DNA of 63,687 bases from an uncultured Bacilli bacterium (GCA_947585665.1 CANPXE010000010.1:1-63687); one strand, 5' to 3'; shown: positions 25,710 through 35,454, counted from the first letter of the stretch. The notes: generated from the letters alone by a model not told the origin. Made by a program: numbers and translations.

Positions 25710-27127
25710 TGGCAGAGTATAAGAAAACGATTGGTATTGAAATACATACAGAATTAAAGACAAAAACAAAAATTTATTCTAATAGTGTTAATGGCTATGG
25801 AAAAACTGCGAATAGTAATGTTAATGTTGTCGATTTAGGTTATCCTGGAACTCTTCCAACTCTTAATATGGAAGTTATCCGTCTTGCTTTAAAAGCTGCT
25901 TTAATTTTAAATTGTGAAATAAATCGCGATATGCATTTTGATCGTAAAAACTATTTCTATCCCGACTTACCAAAGGGATATCAAATAACCCAAGCAGAAA
26001 CACCAATTGGTGTTAATGGTTACGTTGAAATAGAGGTCAATGGTGAAAAGAAAAAGATAAGAATTCATGATATTCATATTGAGGAAGATACTTGTAAGAG
26101 TATTCACTACAAACATCATTCTTTCCTTGATTTCAATCGTGCCGGAGTACCACTTGTCGAAATAGTAACCGAAGCTGATATGCATTCTAGTGAAGAAGCA
26201 ATGGCCTATGTTGAAAAACTGCGTGAATTATTCCTTTATGCTGATATATCTGATTGTAAGATTGAAGAAGGAAGTATGCGTTGTGACGTTAACATCTCCG
26301 TTAGTAAAACTTCAGAACTTGGAACGCGTGCTGAAATTAAAAACATCGGTTCTATCAGTAATATTGGACGCGCTATTGAAAAGGAAGCCGCTCGTCAAAT
26401 TGCTTTAATTGAAAATGGTAAAGAAGTTGAGTTTGCGACTTACCGTTATGATGAAAAACAAGATGAGACCGTTATTATGCGTGTTAAAGAAGCTGGAAAT
26501 GATTATCGTTATTTCCCAGAACCAGATATACCTTTTGTTGAAATTGATGATGAATTAATTGCCGAAGTTAAAAAGACGATTCCGATGCTTGCTGGTGAAC
26601 GTCGAGAAAGATATGTTGCTGCTGGTATTAGTCTATTAAATGCTAATAAAATCATTCAAAACCGTAATTTATCAAACTATTTAAATAAATTTTTAGATAG
26701 TGGAATAAATTTAGTAATAGCAAGCAATCTTTTACTTGGTGATATTTCCGCTTATTTGAACAAGATGGGGACAGAGTTAGAAAATACTAAACTTACTGAT
26801 GAAAAGTTCATTGATCTCGTTCAAAAACTAGATAAAGGTGATATTAATAGTAAAGTCTTTAAAGATATTTTGGATGATGTAATGGAAAAAGATACAACTA
26901 TTGATGAAATTATTGCATCTAAAGGTATTAAAATAATTAATGATCCTAGTGCTTTAAAAACAATAATTTCTAATGTTCTTGAAAGTAATAGTGCTAGTGT
27001 TACTGACTACAAAAATGGTAATACACGTGCCATTAAGTTCTTAATGGGACAAATCATGAAAGAGACTAAAGGTTCAGCTAATCCTGAATTAGTCAACAAA
27101 TTACTTGAAGAAGAGTTAAATAAGTAA
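25709..27127 (+). CDS. gatB: Asp/Glu-tRNA amidotransferase subunit B
   Basis: The 472-aa subunit binds misacylated tRNA and performs ATP-dependent activation and transamidation. GIEIHTELKTKTKIY, NRDMHFDRKNYFYPDLPKGYQITQ, CKIEEGSMRCDVNIS and DYRYFPEPDIP are classical GatB blocks, and a C-terminal YqeY-like tail domain follows. Its ATG overlaps the gatA stop codon. The presence of gatCAB implies that Gln-tRNA is made indirectly in this organism. Confidence 0.96.
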   Translation: MAEYKKTIGIEIHTELKTKTKIYSNSVNGYGKTANSNVNVVDLGYPGTLPTLNMEVIRLALKAALILNCEINRDMHFDRKNYFYPDLPKGYQITQAETPIGVNGYVEIEVNGEKKKIRIHDIHIEEDTCKSIHYKHHSFLDFNRAGVPLVEIVTEADMHSSEEAMAYVEKLRELFLYADISDCKIEEGSMRCDVNISVSKTSELGTRAEIKNIGSISNIGRAIEKEAARQIALIENGKEVEFATYRYDEKQDETVIMRVKEAGNDYRYFPEPDIPFVEIDDELIAEVKKTIPMLAGERRERYVAAGISLLNANKIIQNRNLSNYLNKFLDSGINLVIASNLLLGDISAYLNKMGTELENTKLTDEKFIDLVQKLDKGDINSKVFKDILDDVMEKDTTIDEIIASKGIKIINDPSALKTIISNVLESNSASVTDYKNGNTRAIKFLMGQIMKETKGSANPELVNKLLEEELNK

Positions 27128-27180
27128 CTTTATAAATTTAAAATACTAGTGTATAATTAAATATACTGAGGAGTGATTAA

Positions 27181-27672
27181 ATGAAACCTACATTAAAAAT
27201 TATTAAAAATAATATGGTAACTATTTTTGTCATCATTGTTTTTATTGCTTGTATGTTCGTTTTAGCTTATTTTAAATCTTTGTATTGGGATAATAATGAT
27301 AAAGCTAATTATGGTGATCGAACAGTAGAAAATTTCAATCATCCATTTGATGATGATGAAATTGATGAAATTAAGAATAATATTGAGAAAGATGAAAGTG
27401 TTCTTTCAGCAACTCTTACTCTTCAAGGTCGTACTATCCAATTAATTGTTAATGTTAAAGATGATTTATCAGTTAAAGATGCTAAGAGTAAGGGAACAGA
27501 ATTTTTAAAGTTCTTTACGGAAGATGAATTATCTTATTATGCTATTCAAATCTATTTTACTAAGGAAGATAAAGCTCAAAATAACTTCCCAATAATTGGT
27601 TATAAGCATTACAATGATGAAAAACTATCTTGGACAAAGGATAGGGAGGTAACTAAGGATGAAAGTAAATAA
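27181..27672 (+). CDS. Membrane-anchored hypothetical protein coupled to the GGDEF receptor
   Basis: The 163-aa protein has one N-terminal membrane helix (about 13-30) and an extracytoplasmic alpha/beta domain (ATLTLQGRTIQLIVNVKDDLSVKDAKSKG). No family is recognised. It ends 14 nt inside the following gene for the receptor-like GGDEF protein, which implies coupled translation and perhaps a common function. A -10 TATAAT with TG extension (near 27150) and RBS GAGGAG precede it. Confidence 0.75.
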   Translation: MKPTLKIIKNNMVTIFVIIVFIACMFVLAYFKSLYWDNNDKANYGDRTVENFNHPFDDDEIDEIKNNIEKDESVLSATLTLQGRTIQLIVNVKDDLSVKDAKSKGTEFLKFFTEDELSYYAIQIYFTKEDKAQNNFPIIGYKHYNDEKLSWTKDREVTKDESK

Positions 27673-29704
27673 AAAATTAATAATTCTTACGCCAATCATC
27701 ATTGCGGTTCTTGTATTCATTGGTGTTTACTTTTACTATTATAATGAAGATGACAATTCTTTAAATGTTAATGAGAAACATTGGATTGAAGAAAATGTTA
27801 CTTCTTTAGTCGATGTTGAAGTTATGAGTGATTATCCTGTCTATGGTGAACAAGAAGGTGTTTTTAATAATTTTTTATCTGGATTTGGAGACGCTACTGG
27901 TGTTGAGTTCAATCAAATATCATATTTAAAAGAAGAAAAGCCTAATACTAAGGGATATCGTTTTCGCGTTGTTAAAGGTGAAGAAAAACTAACAGATCAA
28001 GACTTACTCATAAACGATGACGTCTACATCTTAGTTGGTAAAGAAGAAACTAATTTTGATGATGTTAAAAATATATCTAATTTGAGTTTGGGTGTTTTAT
28101 CAAGTGATCTTGCTGATATCAGTTATTATTTGAGCAGTGGAGAAAACTTAACTTATAAGAGTTATGATGATGCTACTAAACTATTTGAAGCTCTTGATAA
28201 AGATGAAGTAAAAATGGTTGTTGTACCTCATATAATGTATTTAAATCAAGTTTTAGATTCAAGTAAAAAATATTATATCAATTATACTTTAGCTGATATG
28301 ACTAAACATATTGTTTTGACATTAAGTGATGAAGATACTCGTTTAAATAAAATAATGAAAAAGTATTTTGATACTTGGAAAGATAAAAACTTTGTTGAAG
28401 TATATAATGATACATTATTTAACTATTATATAAATAGTAAGAAAATAACAGATAGTGATACTAAAAAATTACAAGCTACAACTTATCGTTATGGTTATGT
28501 TGAAAATTATCCATATGAGATTTCTTCTAAAGATGGTTTATTAGGAATTTGTGGAGAATATGTAAATAGACTTAGTCGTTTAACAGGTATCGATTTTGAA
28601 TTTAAAAAATATGATACTGTTGATGATTTATTAAAAGCTGTTGAAAATAAAGAAGTTGATATGTATTTTAACTATTATGATATGACTAATGAAGCATATC
28701 GTGAAGTTAATTCAAGTTTCATTGAAGAATATGTTGTTTTAGCTAAGCCTAAAGATAGTCATATTGTTTCATCTTTTGAATCTTTAAAGAGTCAAGATGT
28801 CAGTATGATGAAAGAAACATCATTATTTAATTATTTTAAAGATAATAGTAAAGCTAATATTAGTGAATATTCTAACTATAACGACATGGTATCTAAGAGT
28901 GGTAGTAATATATTAGTTGTTGATAAAGAAGTATATAATTATTATCGTAATTCTAAATTTAAAAACTATGAAGTTTTATATAGTGATTCTATAACTAAAG
29001 ATTATTCATTTATGATTATTAATGAAGAGGAATTATTCTTTGATGTATTTAGTTATATTGTCAATACTAATTCTTATTATCGTTATCGTAATACAGCATT
29101 AAATGATGTTGGTAATAGTAAATTGTTAAAAACACATAGTTTTGGAGAGTTATATATCGTTATTCTAATTCTTATATTAGTTCCTGTTCTATTCTTAATT
29201 ACTCTTTATGTTTTATTTAAGAGAAAAACAGTTATTAAAAAAGTAAAGAAAGAAGAAAGAAGAAAATATACTGATGAATTGACGTCATTAAAGAATCGTA
29301 GTTATTTAAATCTAAATATGGAAGCTTGGAATAAGAGTGAGAAATATCCACAAGCTATTGTTATGATTGATTTAAATAATGTTAAATACGTCAATGATAA
29401 TTATGGTCATGAAGCAGGTGATGATTTAATTATTAAAGCAGCTTCGACCCTTGTTAATACACAACTTGAAAATAGTGAAATAATTCGTACTGATGGTAAT
29501 GAATTCTTAATTTATTTAGTTGGTTATAGTGAAAAACAAATTGAAACTTATACGAAGAAGTTAAATAAAGAGTTAAAAGAATTACCATATAAATTTGGAG
29601 CCGCTGTTGGTTATAGCATTATCAAAGATGATATGAAGACGATTGATGATGCTATCAATGAAGCAACATTACAAATGCAGACTAATAAAGAGGATTATAA
29701 ATAG
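27659..29704 (+). CDS. Receptor-like protein: tandem solute-binding domains, membrane helix, degenerate GGDEF domain
   Basis: The 681-aa protein has an N-terminal membrane anchor (about 7-26), two extracytoplasmic regions like family 3 periplasmic binding proteins (about 60-260 and 275-475), a membrane helix (about 497-520) and a C-terminal GGDEF-fold domain. DELTSLKNRSYLN, VMIDLNNVKYVNDNYGHEAGDDL and AVGYSIIKDD are clear GGDEF-family segments. The signature itself reads DGNEF (612-616), with Asp for the first Gly and Asn for the catalytic third acidic residue, so cyclic-di-GMP synthesis is doubtful. It may bind a nucleotide or act as a sensor scaffold. GGGAGGT precedes ATG 27659. Confidence 0.85.
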   Translation: MKVNKKLIILTPIIIAVLVFIGVYFYYYNEDDNSLNVNEKHWIEENVTSLVDVEVMSDYPVYGEQEGVFNNFLSGFGDATGVEFNQISYLKEEKPNTKGYRFRVVKGEEKLTDQDLLINDDVYILVGKEETNFDDVKNISNLSLGVLSSDLADISYYLSSGENLTYKSYDDATKLFEALDKDEVKMVVVPHIMYLNQVLDSSKKYYINYTLADMTKHIVLTLSDEDTRLNKIMKKYFDTWKDKNFVEVYNDTLFNYYINSKKITDSDTKKLQATTYRYGYVENYPYEISSKDGLLGICGEYVNRLSRLTGIDFEFKKYDTVDDLLKAVENKEVDMYFNYYDMTNEAYREVNSSFIEEYVVLAKPKDSHIVSSFESLKSQDVSMMKETSLFNYFKDNSKANISEYSNYNDMVSKSGSNILVVDKEVYNYYRNSKFKNYEVLYSDSITKDYSFMIINEEELFFDVFSYIVNTNSYYRYRNTALNDVGNSKLLKTHSFGELYIVILILILVPVLFLITLYVLFKRKTVIKKVKKEERRKYTDELTSLKNRSYLNLNMEAWNKSEKYPQAIVMIDLNNVKYVNDNYGHEAGDDLIIKAASTLVNTQLENSEIIRTDGNEFLIYLVGYSEKQIETYTKKLNKELKELPYKFGAAVGYSIIKDDMKTIDDAINEATLQMQTNKEDYK

Positions 29705-29707
29705 TTT

Positions 29708-30550
29708 ATGGCTAAACGTGTAACAACTCTCATAAAGAGATTAAAGAAAAATATTGAGACCCCGGAGATGAAAATTCTTCCGGGGCAACTCGCTTTTTTC
29801 TTTGTTTTAACTATTATTCCCATACTATCATTAATCTTGTTGGTTGCGAGTAACTTACACATATCAACAGATCTATTAAATTCACTCGTTAAAAATGACT
29901 TTCCTGATGCTTTGGTAGGAATTATTGAATTTGTTTCTAATATGGATGGAGCGAAAGTAAACAACATAATATTTTTTGTATCAGCTTTAGTTCTTGCGAG
30001 TAATGGGACTCGTTCAATGATACTATCTTCTAATCGTATATATAAGATTAAAGATAAAGGTGTTATTTATGATTATGTTAAATCGTTTTTTATGTTAATT
30101 GTTTTGATTGTCTTATTGTTATTCATCATGATTGTCCCTATGTTTGGTGACTTTATAATGAAAACGATTACCATTTTTTTAGATAATCCATCTCTAACGG
30201 AAAAACTATATATGATATATCACGTCATGAATTTACCTATTTCTTGGTTTTTCATCTTTGTTTCCATTAAACTTCTATATACGATGGCACCAGATCAAAG
30301 AATCCCTAGTTATAAAGTCAATTATGGAGCTATTTTTACTAGTTTTTCTTGGTTAATATTTATTAAACTATATTCTGTTTATTTAAATGTTTTTGGTGGA
30401 TATAACAATATTTATGGTAGTATTTCTAGCTTGATTGTCTTGATGTGGTGGATATATTTTCTATCTTATTTATTTGTTATGGGAATGGCTTTGAATGTAT
30501 CCAAATATGAGAATAAAAATGATTTAGTAGAAGTTCGAAAAAAGGAATAG
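29708..30550 (+). CDS. YihY/BrkB family membrane protein
   Basis: The 280-aa protein carries six predicted membrane helices and family segments GQLAFFFVLTIIPILSLIL, LASNGTRSMILSSNRIYKIK, YTMAPDQRIPSYKVNYGAIF and VYLNVFGGYNNIYGSISSLIVLMWWIY. Members are conserved inner-membrane proteins of unproven function (the old RNase BN label is incorrect). It starts 3 nt after the GGDEF receptor gene stop, so both are probably in one operon. Confidence 0.9.
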   Translation: MAKRVTTLIKRLKKNIETPEMKILPGQLAFFFVLTIIPILSLILLVASNLHISTDLLNSLVKNDFPDALVGIIEFVSNMDGAKVNNIIFFVSALVLASNGTRSMILSSNRIYKIKDKGVIYDYVKSFFMLIVLIVLLLFIMIVPMFGDFIMKTITIFLDNPSLTEKLYMIYHVMNLPISWFFIFVSIKLLYTMAPDQRIPSYKVNYGAIFTSFSWLIFIKLYSVYLNVFGGYNNIYGSISSLIVLMWWIYFLSYLFVMGMALNVSKYENKNDLVEVRKKE

Positions 30551-30567
30551 TAATATTCTTTTTTTGT
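30538..30567 (+). terminator. Rho-independent terminator
   Basis: AAAAAAGGAATA-GTAA-TATTCTTTTTTT overlaps the end of the YihY-type gene. Confidence 0.6.
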
Positions 30568-30632
30568 TAATAAAAGATATTTAATTATTAATTATATCGT
30601 GGTATAATTATCCTAGATTATTGAGGTGACTT

Positions 30633-32762
30633 ATGAAGAAATTAAAGAGTAAAAAGTCTAATTTAAAAAATAGGACGATTAACTTTTTTAAAGATATATA
30701 TCATCATCCTATGCATATTTTTGCTTGTATTACTGATATTATAAGACATATTGGTTTATATATATCAACTAATATATTCTTTTGCCTATTTGTTTTATTT
30801 AATGTCATAAATGGTGTGATGTTAAGATATTTTTCCGTTGGTGGAACAAGTAATTTATTGGCATATCAACCTTTGCTTGCGGATTTGGCTATTGTTATTG
30901 CTTTAGGTTCGCTAGGTTATTTCATGCGCCATAAGTTTAGAGTTTTATATTGGTTTATTCTTACTTTAATAGGAACAATTATTTGTGTTGTCAATTCTGT
31001 TTATTATACTTTTTATTCATCATTTGTATCAGTATCATTATTGTTAGTCGCAAGATATGCTGATGACGTTGGTGATGCTATTTTTGATATTCTTCGTTTT
31101 AAAGATTTCTCTTATATTTTGTTACCGATTTGTTTATTATTCATTTATTTAAAGCTATCTAAAAAGAAGTATTTTGATGCTAATGAACCAAAGTATAAGG
31201 AACCTAAGAAAGCTGTTAGTACATTACTTTGTGGTGGTATCTTAGGATTAATATTTGTATCAACTTTAAATTCAACTGATTTAGGTCGTATTGCTAAACA
31301 GTGGAACCGTGAATACATCGTTGTAAAATATGGTGTTTATGTATATCAAATAAATGATATTGTTAAAAGTATTGAACCTAAAATATCAGCTCTATTTGGA
31401 TATGATGAAGCCCTTCGTAAATTTAATGAATACTTTATTGATAAGAGTGATGAAGCAGAAAAAAATAAATATACTGATGTTTTAGAAGGCAAGAATGTTG
31501 TTGTTATTCATGCAGAAAGTCTACAAGACTTTGTAATTGGACTTGAATTAAATGGTGAGTTAGTTGCTCCTAACTTTACGAAACTTGCGAAGAGTGGAAT
31601 ATATTTTAGTAATTTTTATCCACAAGTTAGTATGGGAACGAGTAGTGATAGTGAGTTTACTTTCAATACTGGTTTGATGCCTTCAGAAAGTGGTACAGTT
31701 TTCGTTTCTTACTTTGATCGTCATTATGTAGCAACTCCGGCTCTTTTAAAAGAAAAAGGTTATTATGCTGTTTCAATGCATGGAAATGTTGCGTCTTTCT
31801 GGAATCGTATGACGATGCACAAAAATTTAGGGTATGACGAAGTTATTGGTAAGAGTGGATATGATATTGATGAGACGATTGGTCTTGGTCTAACTGATAA
31901 GTCCTTCTTCCGTCAATCTGTTCAAAAATTAAAAGACATCAATTCAAAACACGATAAATTTTATGCTACTTTGATAACGCTTACTAATCATACACCATTT
32001 GATGTTGATACTGGTTTTGATGTTACGATGAAAGTGGAAGAAAAAGATGAAACAGGTAAGAAAGTAGTTAATACTTATCCTTATATGGAAGGTACAAAAC
32101 TTGGTCGTTATTTAAAATCTGTTCATTATGCTGATGAAGCCTTTGGTGAATTTATGACGCAAATGGAAGAAGAAGGATTATTAGATAATACGGTAGTAGT
32201 ACTATACGGTGATCATGATGCTCGCCTTGATAAAAAGTATTATGAACGTTTCTACAATTATGATTATAAAACAGATGGTATTTTGCCAAAGAATGACCCT
32301 AATTATGTTGAATTTGATAGTTATGCTGAAGAGTTAAATCGTAGCACGCCTTTTGTAATTTGGACTAAAGATAAGAAAATAAAGGGTGCTAATATGAATC
32401 GTGAAATAAAGACTGTTATGGGAATGTATGATGCTATGCCAACACTTGGTAACATGCTAGGTTTCTATAACAAATATGCCTTAGGTCATGATATGTTTAG
32501 TCTTAAAGAAAATGATAATATTGTTGTTTTTCCAACAGGTAATTGGCTAACTAATAAAGTTTACTATAATGCCCAAAAAGGTGAGAGTCGTACTATTGGT
32601 GAAAGTATTCTTCCAGAGGATTACATTACGAAGAATTGTGAATATGCTGAAAAACTTTTGAGCGTATCCAATAGTGTTATTGTATATAATTTATTAGCGA
32701 ACGTTAATCAAGAAGATAAAGATGCAATTGATGAAAGTGAAATAATAGAAGGGGCAAGTTAA
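30633..32762 (+). CDS. LTA synthase-like sulfatase-fold membrane protein
   Basis: The 709-aa protein has five N-terminal membrane helices (about 30-190) and an extracellular sulfatase-fold domain of the LtaS type, which transfers glycerol-phosphate or similar groups to lipid anchors. Seen motifs are VVVIHAESLQD (metal-binding Glu), SMGTSSDSEFTFNTGLMP (nucleophile region), ATPALLKEKGYYAVSMHGN, FWNRMTMHKNLGYDE, and VLYGDHDARLD (metal-binding Asp-His). The residue aligned with the LtaS nucleophile Thr appears to be Ser with Thr just before it. RBS GAGGTGA precedes ATG 30633. A small anchored protein follows in the same operon. Confidence 0.88.
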   Translation: MKKLKSKKSNLKNRTINFFKDIYHHPMHIFACITDIIRHIGLYISTNIFFCLFVLFNVINGVMLRYFSVGGTSNLLAYQPLLADLAIVIALGSLGYFMRHKFRVLYWFILTLIGTIICVVNSVYYTFYSSFVSVSLLLVARYADDVGDAIFDILRFKDFSYILLPICLLFIYLKLSKKKYFDANEPKYKEPKKAVSTLLCGGILGLIFVSTLNSTDLGRIAKQWNREYIVVKYGVYVYQINDIVKSIEPKISALFGYDEALRKFNEYFIDKSDEAEKNKYTDVLEGKNVVVIHAESLQDFVIGLELNGELVAPNFTKLAKSGIYFSNFYPQVSMGTSSDSEFTFNTGLMPSESGTVFVSYFDRHYVATPALLKEKGYYAVSMHGNVASFWNRMTMHKNLGYDEVIGKSGYDIDETIGLGLTDKSFFRQSVQKLKDINSKHDKFYATLITLTNHTPFDVDTGFDVTMKVEEKDETGKKVVNTYPYMEGTKLGRYLKSVHYADEAFGEFMTQMEEEGLLDNTVVVLYGDHDARLDKKYYERFYNYDYKTDGILPKNDPNYVEFDSYAEELNRSTPFVIWTKDKKIKGANMNREIKTVMGMYDAMPTLGNMLGFYNKYALGHDMFSLKENDNIVVFPTGNWLTNKVYYNAQKGESRTIGESILPEDYITKNCEYAEKLLSVSNSVIVYNLLANVNQEDKDAIDESEIIEGAS

Positions 32763-32763
32763 T

Positions 32764-33414
32764 ATGAAGAAAGTATTAAAAGTATTATTAGTTATTTTAA
32801 TCTTAGTTGGTCTAGGATTTGGTGGATATTATGGTTATAAACATTTCTTTAATAAAGAAGATAAAACTGCCTCAACTAAAGAAGCTAAAAAATTAGATAG
32901 TATTAAAGGGTTTAGTTATACTTTATATGATAAAAGTAATGACTTATATAAAGATTTATATTATGAATTAAAAGAAGTATTGGAAAGTGAAACGATTGAT
33001 TATCAAAAGTATGCGGAACTTGTTGCGAAAATGTTTGTTGCTGATTTCTATACTCTAGATAATAAAGTTACTAATCATGATATTGGTGGATTAGATTTCA
33101 TCTATTCTAAAAATAGACAAAACTTTGCATTAAAGGCTAGTGATACATTATATAAATATGTTGAAAATAATGTCTATGGTGAAAGAAAACAAACTTTACC
33201 AGTAGTTGAATCTTTTGTTAATGTAACAGTTACTAAAGAAAGATTTAATTATTCTTCTGGTAAAGATGCTGACATCAAAGTATCAATTAATGATCCAGAA
33301 AGCTATGTTGCTAAGATTAGTTGGAAATATAAAGATAATTTAAAATATCAAACGAGTGCTACTATAAGACTTGTTCATGAAGATAAAGTGCTTTCAATAG
33401 TAAGTGTTCAATAA
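32764..33414 (+). CDS. Membrane-anchored hypothetical protein
   Basis: The 216-aa product has a signal-anchor (about 5-25, LKVLLVILILVGLGFGGYYGY) and an extracytoplasmic alpha/beta domain (YAELVAKMFVADFYTLDNKVTNHDIGGLDFIY...). No family is recognised with certainty. It starts 1 nt after the LTA synthase-like gene and uses GGGGCAAG as RBS, so it is co-transcribed and may assist envelope polymer synthesis. Confidence 0.75.
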   Translation: MKKVLKVLLVILILVGLGFGGYYGYKHFFNKEDKTASTKEAKKLDSIKGFSYTLYDKSNDLYKDLYYELKEVLESETIDYQKYAELVAKMFVADFYTLDNKVTNHDIGGLDFIYSKNRQNFALKASDTLYKYVENNVYGERKQTLPVVESFVNVTVTKERFNYSSGKDADIKVSINDPESYVAKISWKYKDNLKYQTSATIRLVHEDKVLSIVSVQ

Positions 33415-33443
33415 GGAACTATTTTAAAAATAGTTCTTTTTTT
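33414..33443 (+). terminator. Rho-independent terminator
   Basis: GGAACTATTTT against AAAATAGTTCT followed by TTTTTTT. Confidence 0.8.
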
Positions 33444-33454
33444 GTGAATAAACG

Positions 33455-33490
33455 TTGACAAATGTTATATACTGTTATATAGTGTTATAT
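33455..33490 (+). promoter_or_regulatory. Promoter with triple operator repeat for the GntR/ABC operon
   Basis: -35 TTGACA (33455-33460) and -10 TATAGT (33478-33483), 17-bp spacer. TGTTATAT occurs three times at exactly 10-bp steps (33463, 33473, 33483), covering the spacer, the -10 and the start region. This is a natural operator for the GntR-type repressor encoded directly downstream. Confidence 0.7.
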
Positions 33491-33503
33491 GTGAGGTGAT
33501 ATT

Positions 33504-33884
33504 ATGCGCATGATTATCAGTAATAGTAGTCCTGTTCCTATTTATGAACAGATTAAGAATAATATTATTGATCAAATAATAAGTGGTGAGTTAAATGAAA
33601 ATGATTCTCTTCCATCAATTAGAATGCTTGCTCAAGACATAAAGATTAGTATTATGACAATCAAGAAAGCTTATGATGAGTTAGAGAGTGAAGGATATAT
33701 CAAATCAATTCAGGGAAAAGGAACTTTTGTAGCTCCTAAAAACAGTTCCCTTGCAAGAGAAAATGTCCAAAAGGAAATAGAAAAAAATATTTCTAATGCT
33801 ATTGAACTTGCTAATAAATATGAAATATCTAAAAAAGAAATATTAGAACTTGTAGATATTTTTTATGGAGATGATAAAAGATGA
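33504..33884 (+). CDS. GntR family (YtrA-type) transcriptional regulator
   Basis: The 126-aa protein has a GntR winged helix (PIYEQIKNNIIDQIISGELNENDSLPSIRMLAQDIKISIMTIKKAYDELESEGYI) and a short helical tail without an effector domain, typical of the YtrA subfamily that controls adjacent ABC transporters. Its TGA stop overlaps the ATPase gene start by 4 nt. It probably represses its own operon through the triple TGTTATAT repeat and is released under cell-envelope stress, as in YtrA systems. Confidence 0.9.
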   Translation: MRMIISNSSPVPIYEQIKNNIIDQIISGELNENDSLPSIRMLAQDIKISIMTIKKAYDELESEGYIKSIQGKGTFVAPKNSSLARENVQKEIEKNISNAIELANKYEISKKEILELVDIFYGDDKR

Positions 33885-34738
33885 AGAATGTTATTGAGGT
33901 CAAAAGATTAGTCAAAAAATATAAGAATTTTGTTTTAGGTCCAATTGATGTTAATATACCTAGCGGTTGTATCATTGGCCTAATTGGTGAGAATGGTGCT
34001 GGTAAGACAACTTTTATTAAGGCTCTTTTAAATATTATTAAAGTAGATGTCGGTAATGTCAAAATATTTGGAAAAGATTATTTAAAAGAAGAAGATAAAA
34101 TTAAAGAAGATATTGGTGTTGTCTTAGATAATATGTTCTTTTCTAGTAACTTAAAAGTTAAAGAAGTAAATTCAATTATGAAAGATGTCTATAAAACTTG
34201 GGATGAAGATTTATTCTTTAACTATATGAATCAGTTTTCATTACCAATTAATAAAAAGATAAGGACTTTATCAGAAGGAATGAAGAAGAAACTAGAAATA
34301 GCGACAGCTCTATCACATCATCCTAAGTTATTAATACTTGATGAACCAACAAGTAAATTAGATCCCGTTGTTAGAAGTGAAATATTAGATATCTTTATGG
34401 AGTTTGTCAGTGATGAAAATCATTCCATTATCTTTTCAACGCACATAACTAGCGATTTAGAATATATTGCCGACAAGATTATTTTTATTAATGATGGGAA
34501 AGTTATAATGGATAAATATCGTGATGAAATACTTGATAGTTATGGCATTCTCAAATGTGATTTAGATGAATTTGAAAACATCGATAAAGAAGATATTATT
34601 TCTTATAAAAAGAATCGTTATGGATATAATATTTTAATTGAAAATAAAGATAAACTTTCTAAAAAATATAAAAAATATATATTGGATAAAATAAGTTTAG
34701 ATGAATTGATGTTTCTCATAATAAAGGGGGTTAAATAA
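33881..34738 (+). CDS. ABC transporter ATP-binding protein (YtrB-like)
   Basis: The 285-aa ATPase has Walker A GENGAGKTT, a signature LSEGMKKKLEIA, Walker B LLILDEPTSKLDP and the H-loop STHITSD. It lies between the GntR regulator and a membrane protein in an operon with overlapping genes. Such YtrB/BcrA-type pairs export or respond to envelope-active peptides or lipids; the substrate cannot be told from sequence. Confidence 0.9.
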   Translation: MKNVIEVKRLVKKYKNFVLGPIDVNIPSGCIIGLIGENGAGKTTFIKALLNIIKVDVGNVKIFGKDYLKEEDKIKEDIGVVLDNMFFSSNLKVKEVNSIMKDVYKTWDEDLFFNYMNQFSLPINKKIRTLSEGMKKKLEIATALSHHPKLLILDEPTSKLDPVVRSEILDIFMEFVSDENHSIIFSTHITSDLEYIADKIIFINDGKVIMDKYRDEILDSYGILKCDLDEFENIDKEDIISYKKNRYGYNILIENKDKLSKKYKKYILDKISLDELMFLIIKGVK

Positions 34739-35382
34739 TGCTTGGTTTAATAAAAAAAGATTTATTGCTTTTAAAAGATAATATTATATTGATACTAGTA
34801 TTTATTTTAATGTTATTAATGATGATTGCTGGTGAATATAATTGCAATGTTATACCATATTGCGAGTTGTTTTTCATAATTTTAATATTTTCACTCGTAT
34901 CAACATTTTCTCAAGACTCTAAGAGTAATTTAAATGGTTATGCGGCTACTTTTTCTAAAGGAAGAAAAAATATTGTCACAGCTAAATATTTAGTTAGTAT
35001 TTTATTAATATTAATACTTGCTGGGATATCTTTTGGATTATGGTCATTAGAAGTATTAATTAATTATCGTGGATCATTTTATTATCTTCTTTTTGAATCC
35101 ATAATTCCTTTTACTATTTGGACTATTTGTGCGATGGTTGTATTTATTTCCATTTTTTATCCATTAGTTTTTAAATTTGGTGTTTCTAAAGCGACGATAT
35201 TATTCGCATTTGTTACTGTATTATCATTATCATTTCATGATATCGTTTGGCTTGAAGGAAATATTGAAACAGCTTTTAAGTTTTTTACTGATCAACCAAA
35301 CTTAGGAATTCTCTTAACAATATTATCATTTGGTGGTTCCTATTTCTTATCGCGAATCATTTATTCAAGAAAAGAGTTTTAA
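34738..35382 (+). CDS. ABC-2 type permease
   Basis: The 214-aa protein has six predicted membrane helices (LILVFILMLLMMIAG, FFIILIFSLVSTF, LVSILLILILAGISFGL, TIWTICAMVVFISIFYP, ATILFAFVTVLSLSF, GILLTILSFGGSYFLS). It overlaps the ATPase stop by 1 nt and ends the operon. It forms the membrane part of the GntR-controlled transporter. Confidence 0.85.
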   Translation: MLGLIKKDLLLLKDNIILILVFILMLLMMIAGEYNCNVIPYCELFFIILIFSLVSTFSQDSKSNLNGYAATFSKGRKNIVTAKYLVSILLILILAGISFGLWSLEVLINYRGSFYYLLFESIIPFTIWTICAMVVFISIFYPLVFKFGVSKATILFAFVTVLSLSFHDIVWLEGNIETAFKFFTDQPNLGILLTILSFGGSYFLSRIIYSRKEF

Positions 35383-35454
35383 TTGACTAAAATTATTTCG
35401 AGGGGGGTATAATTTATTTAATAAATAATATATAATTTAAAATAGAGGTGGCTT

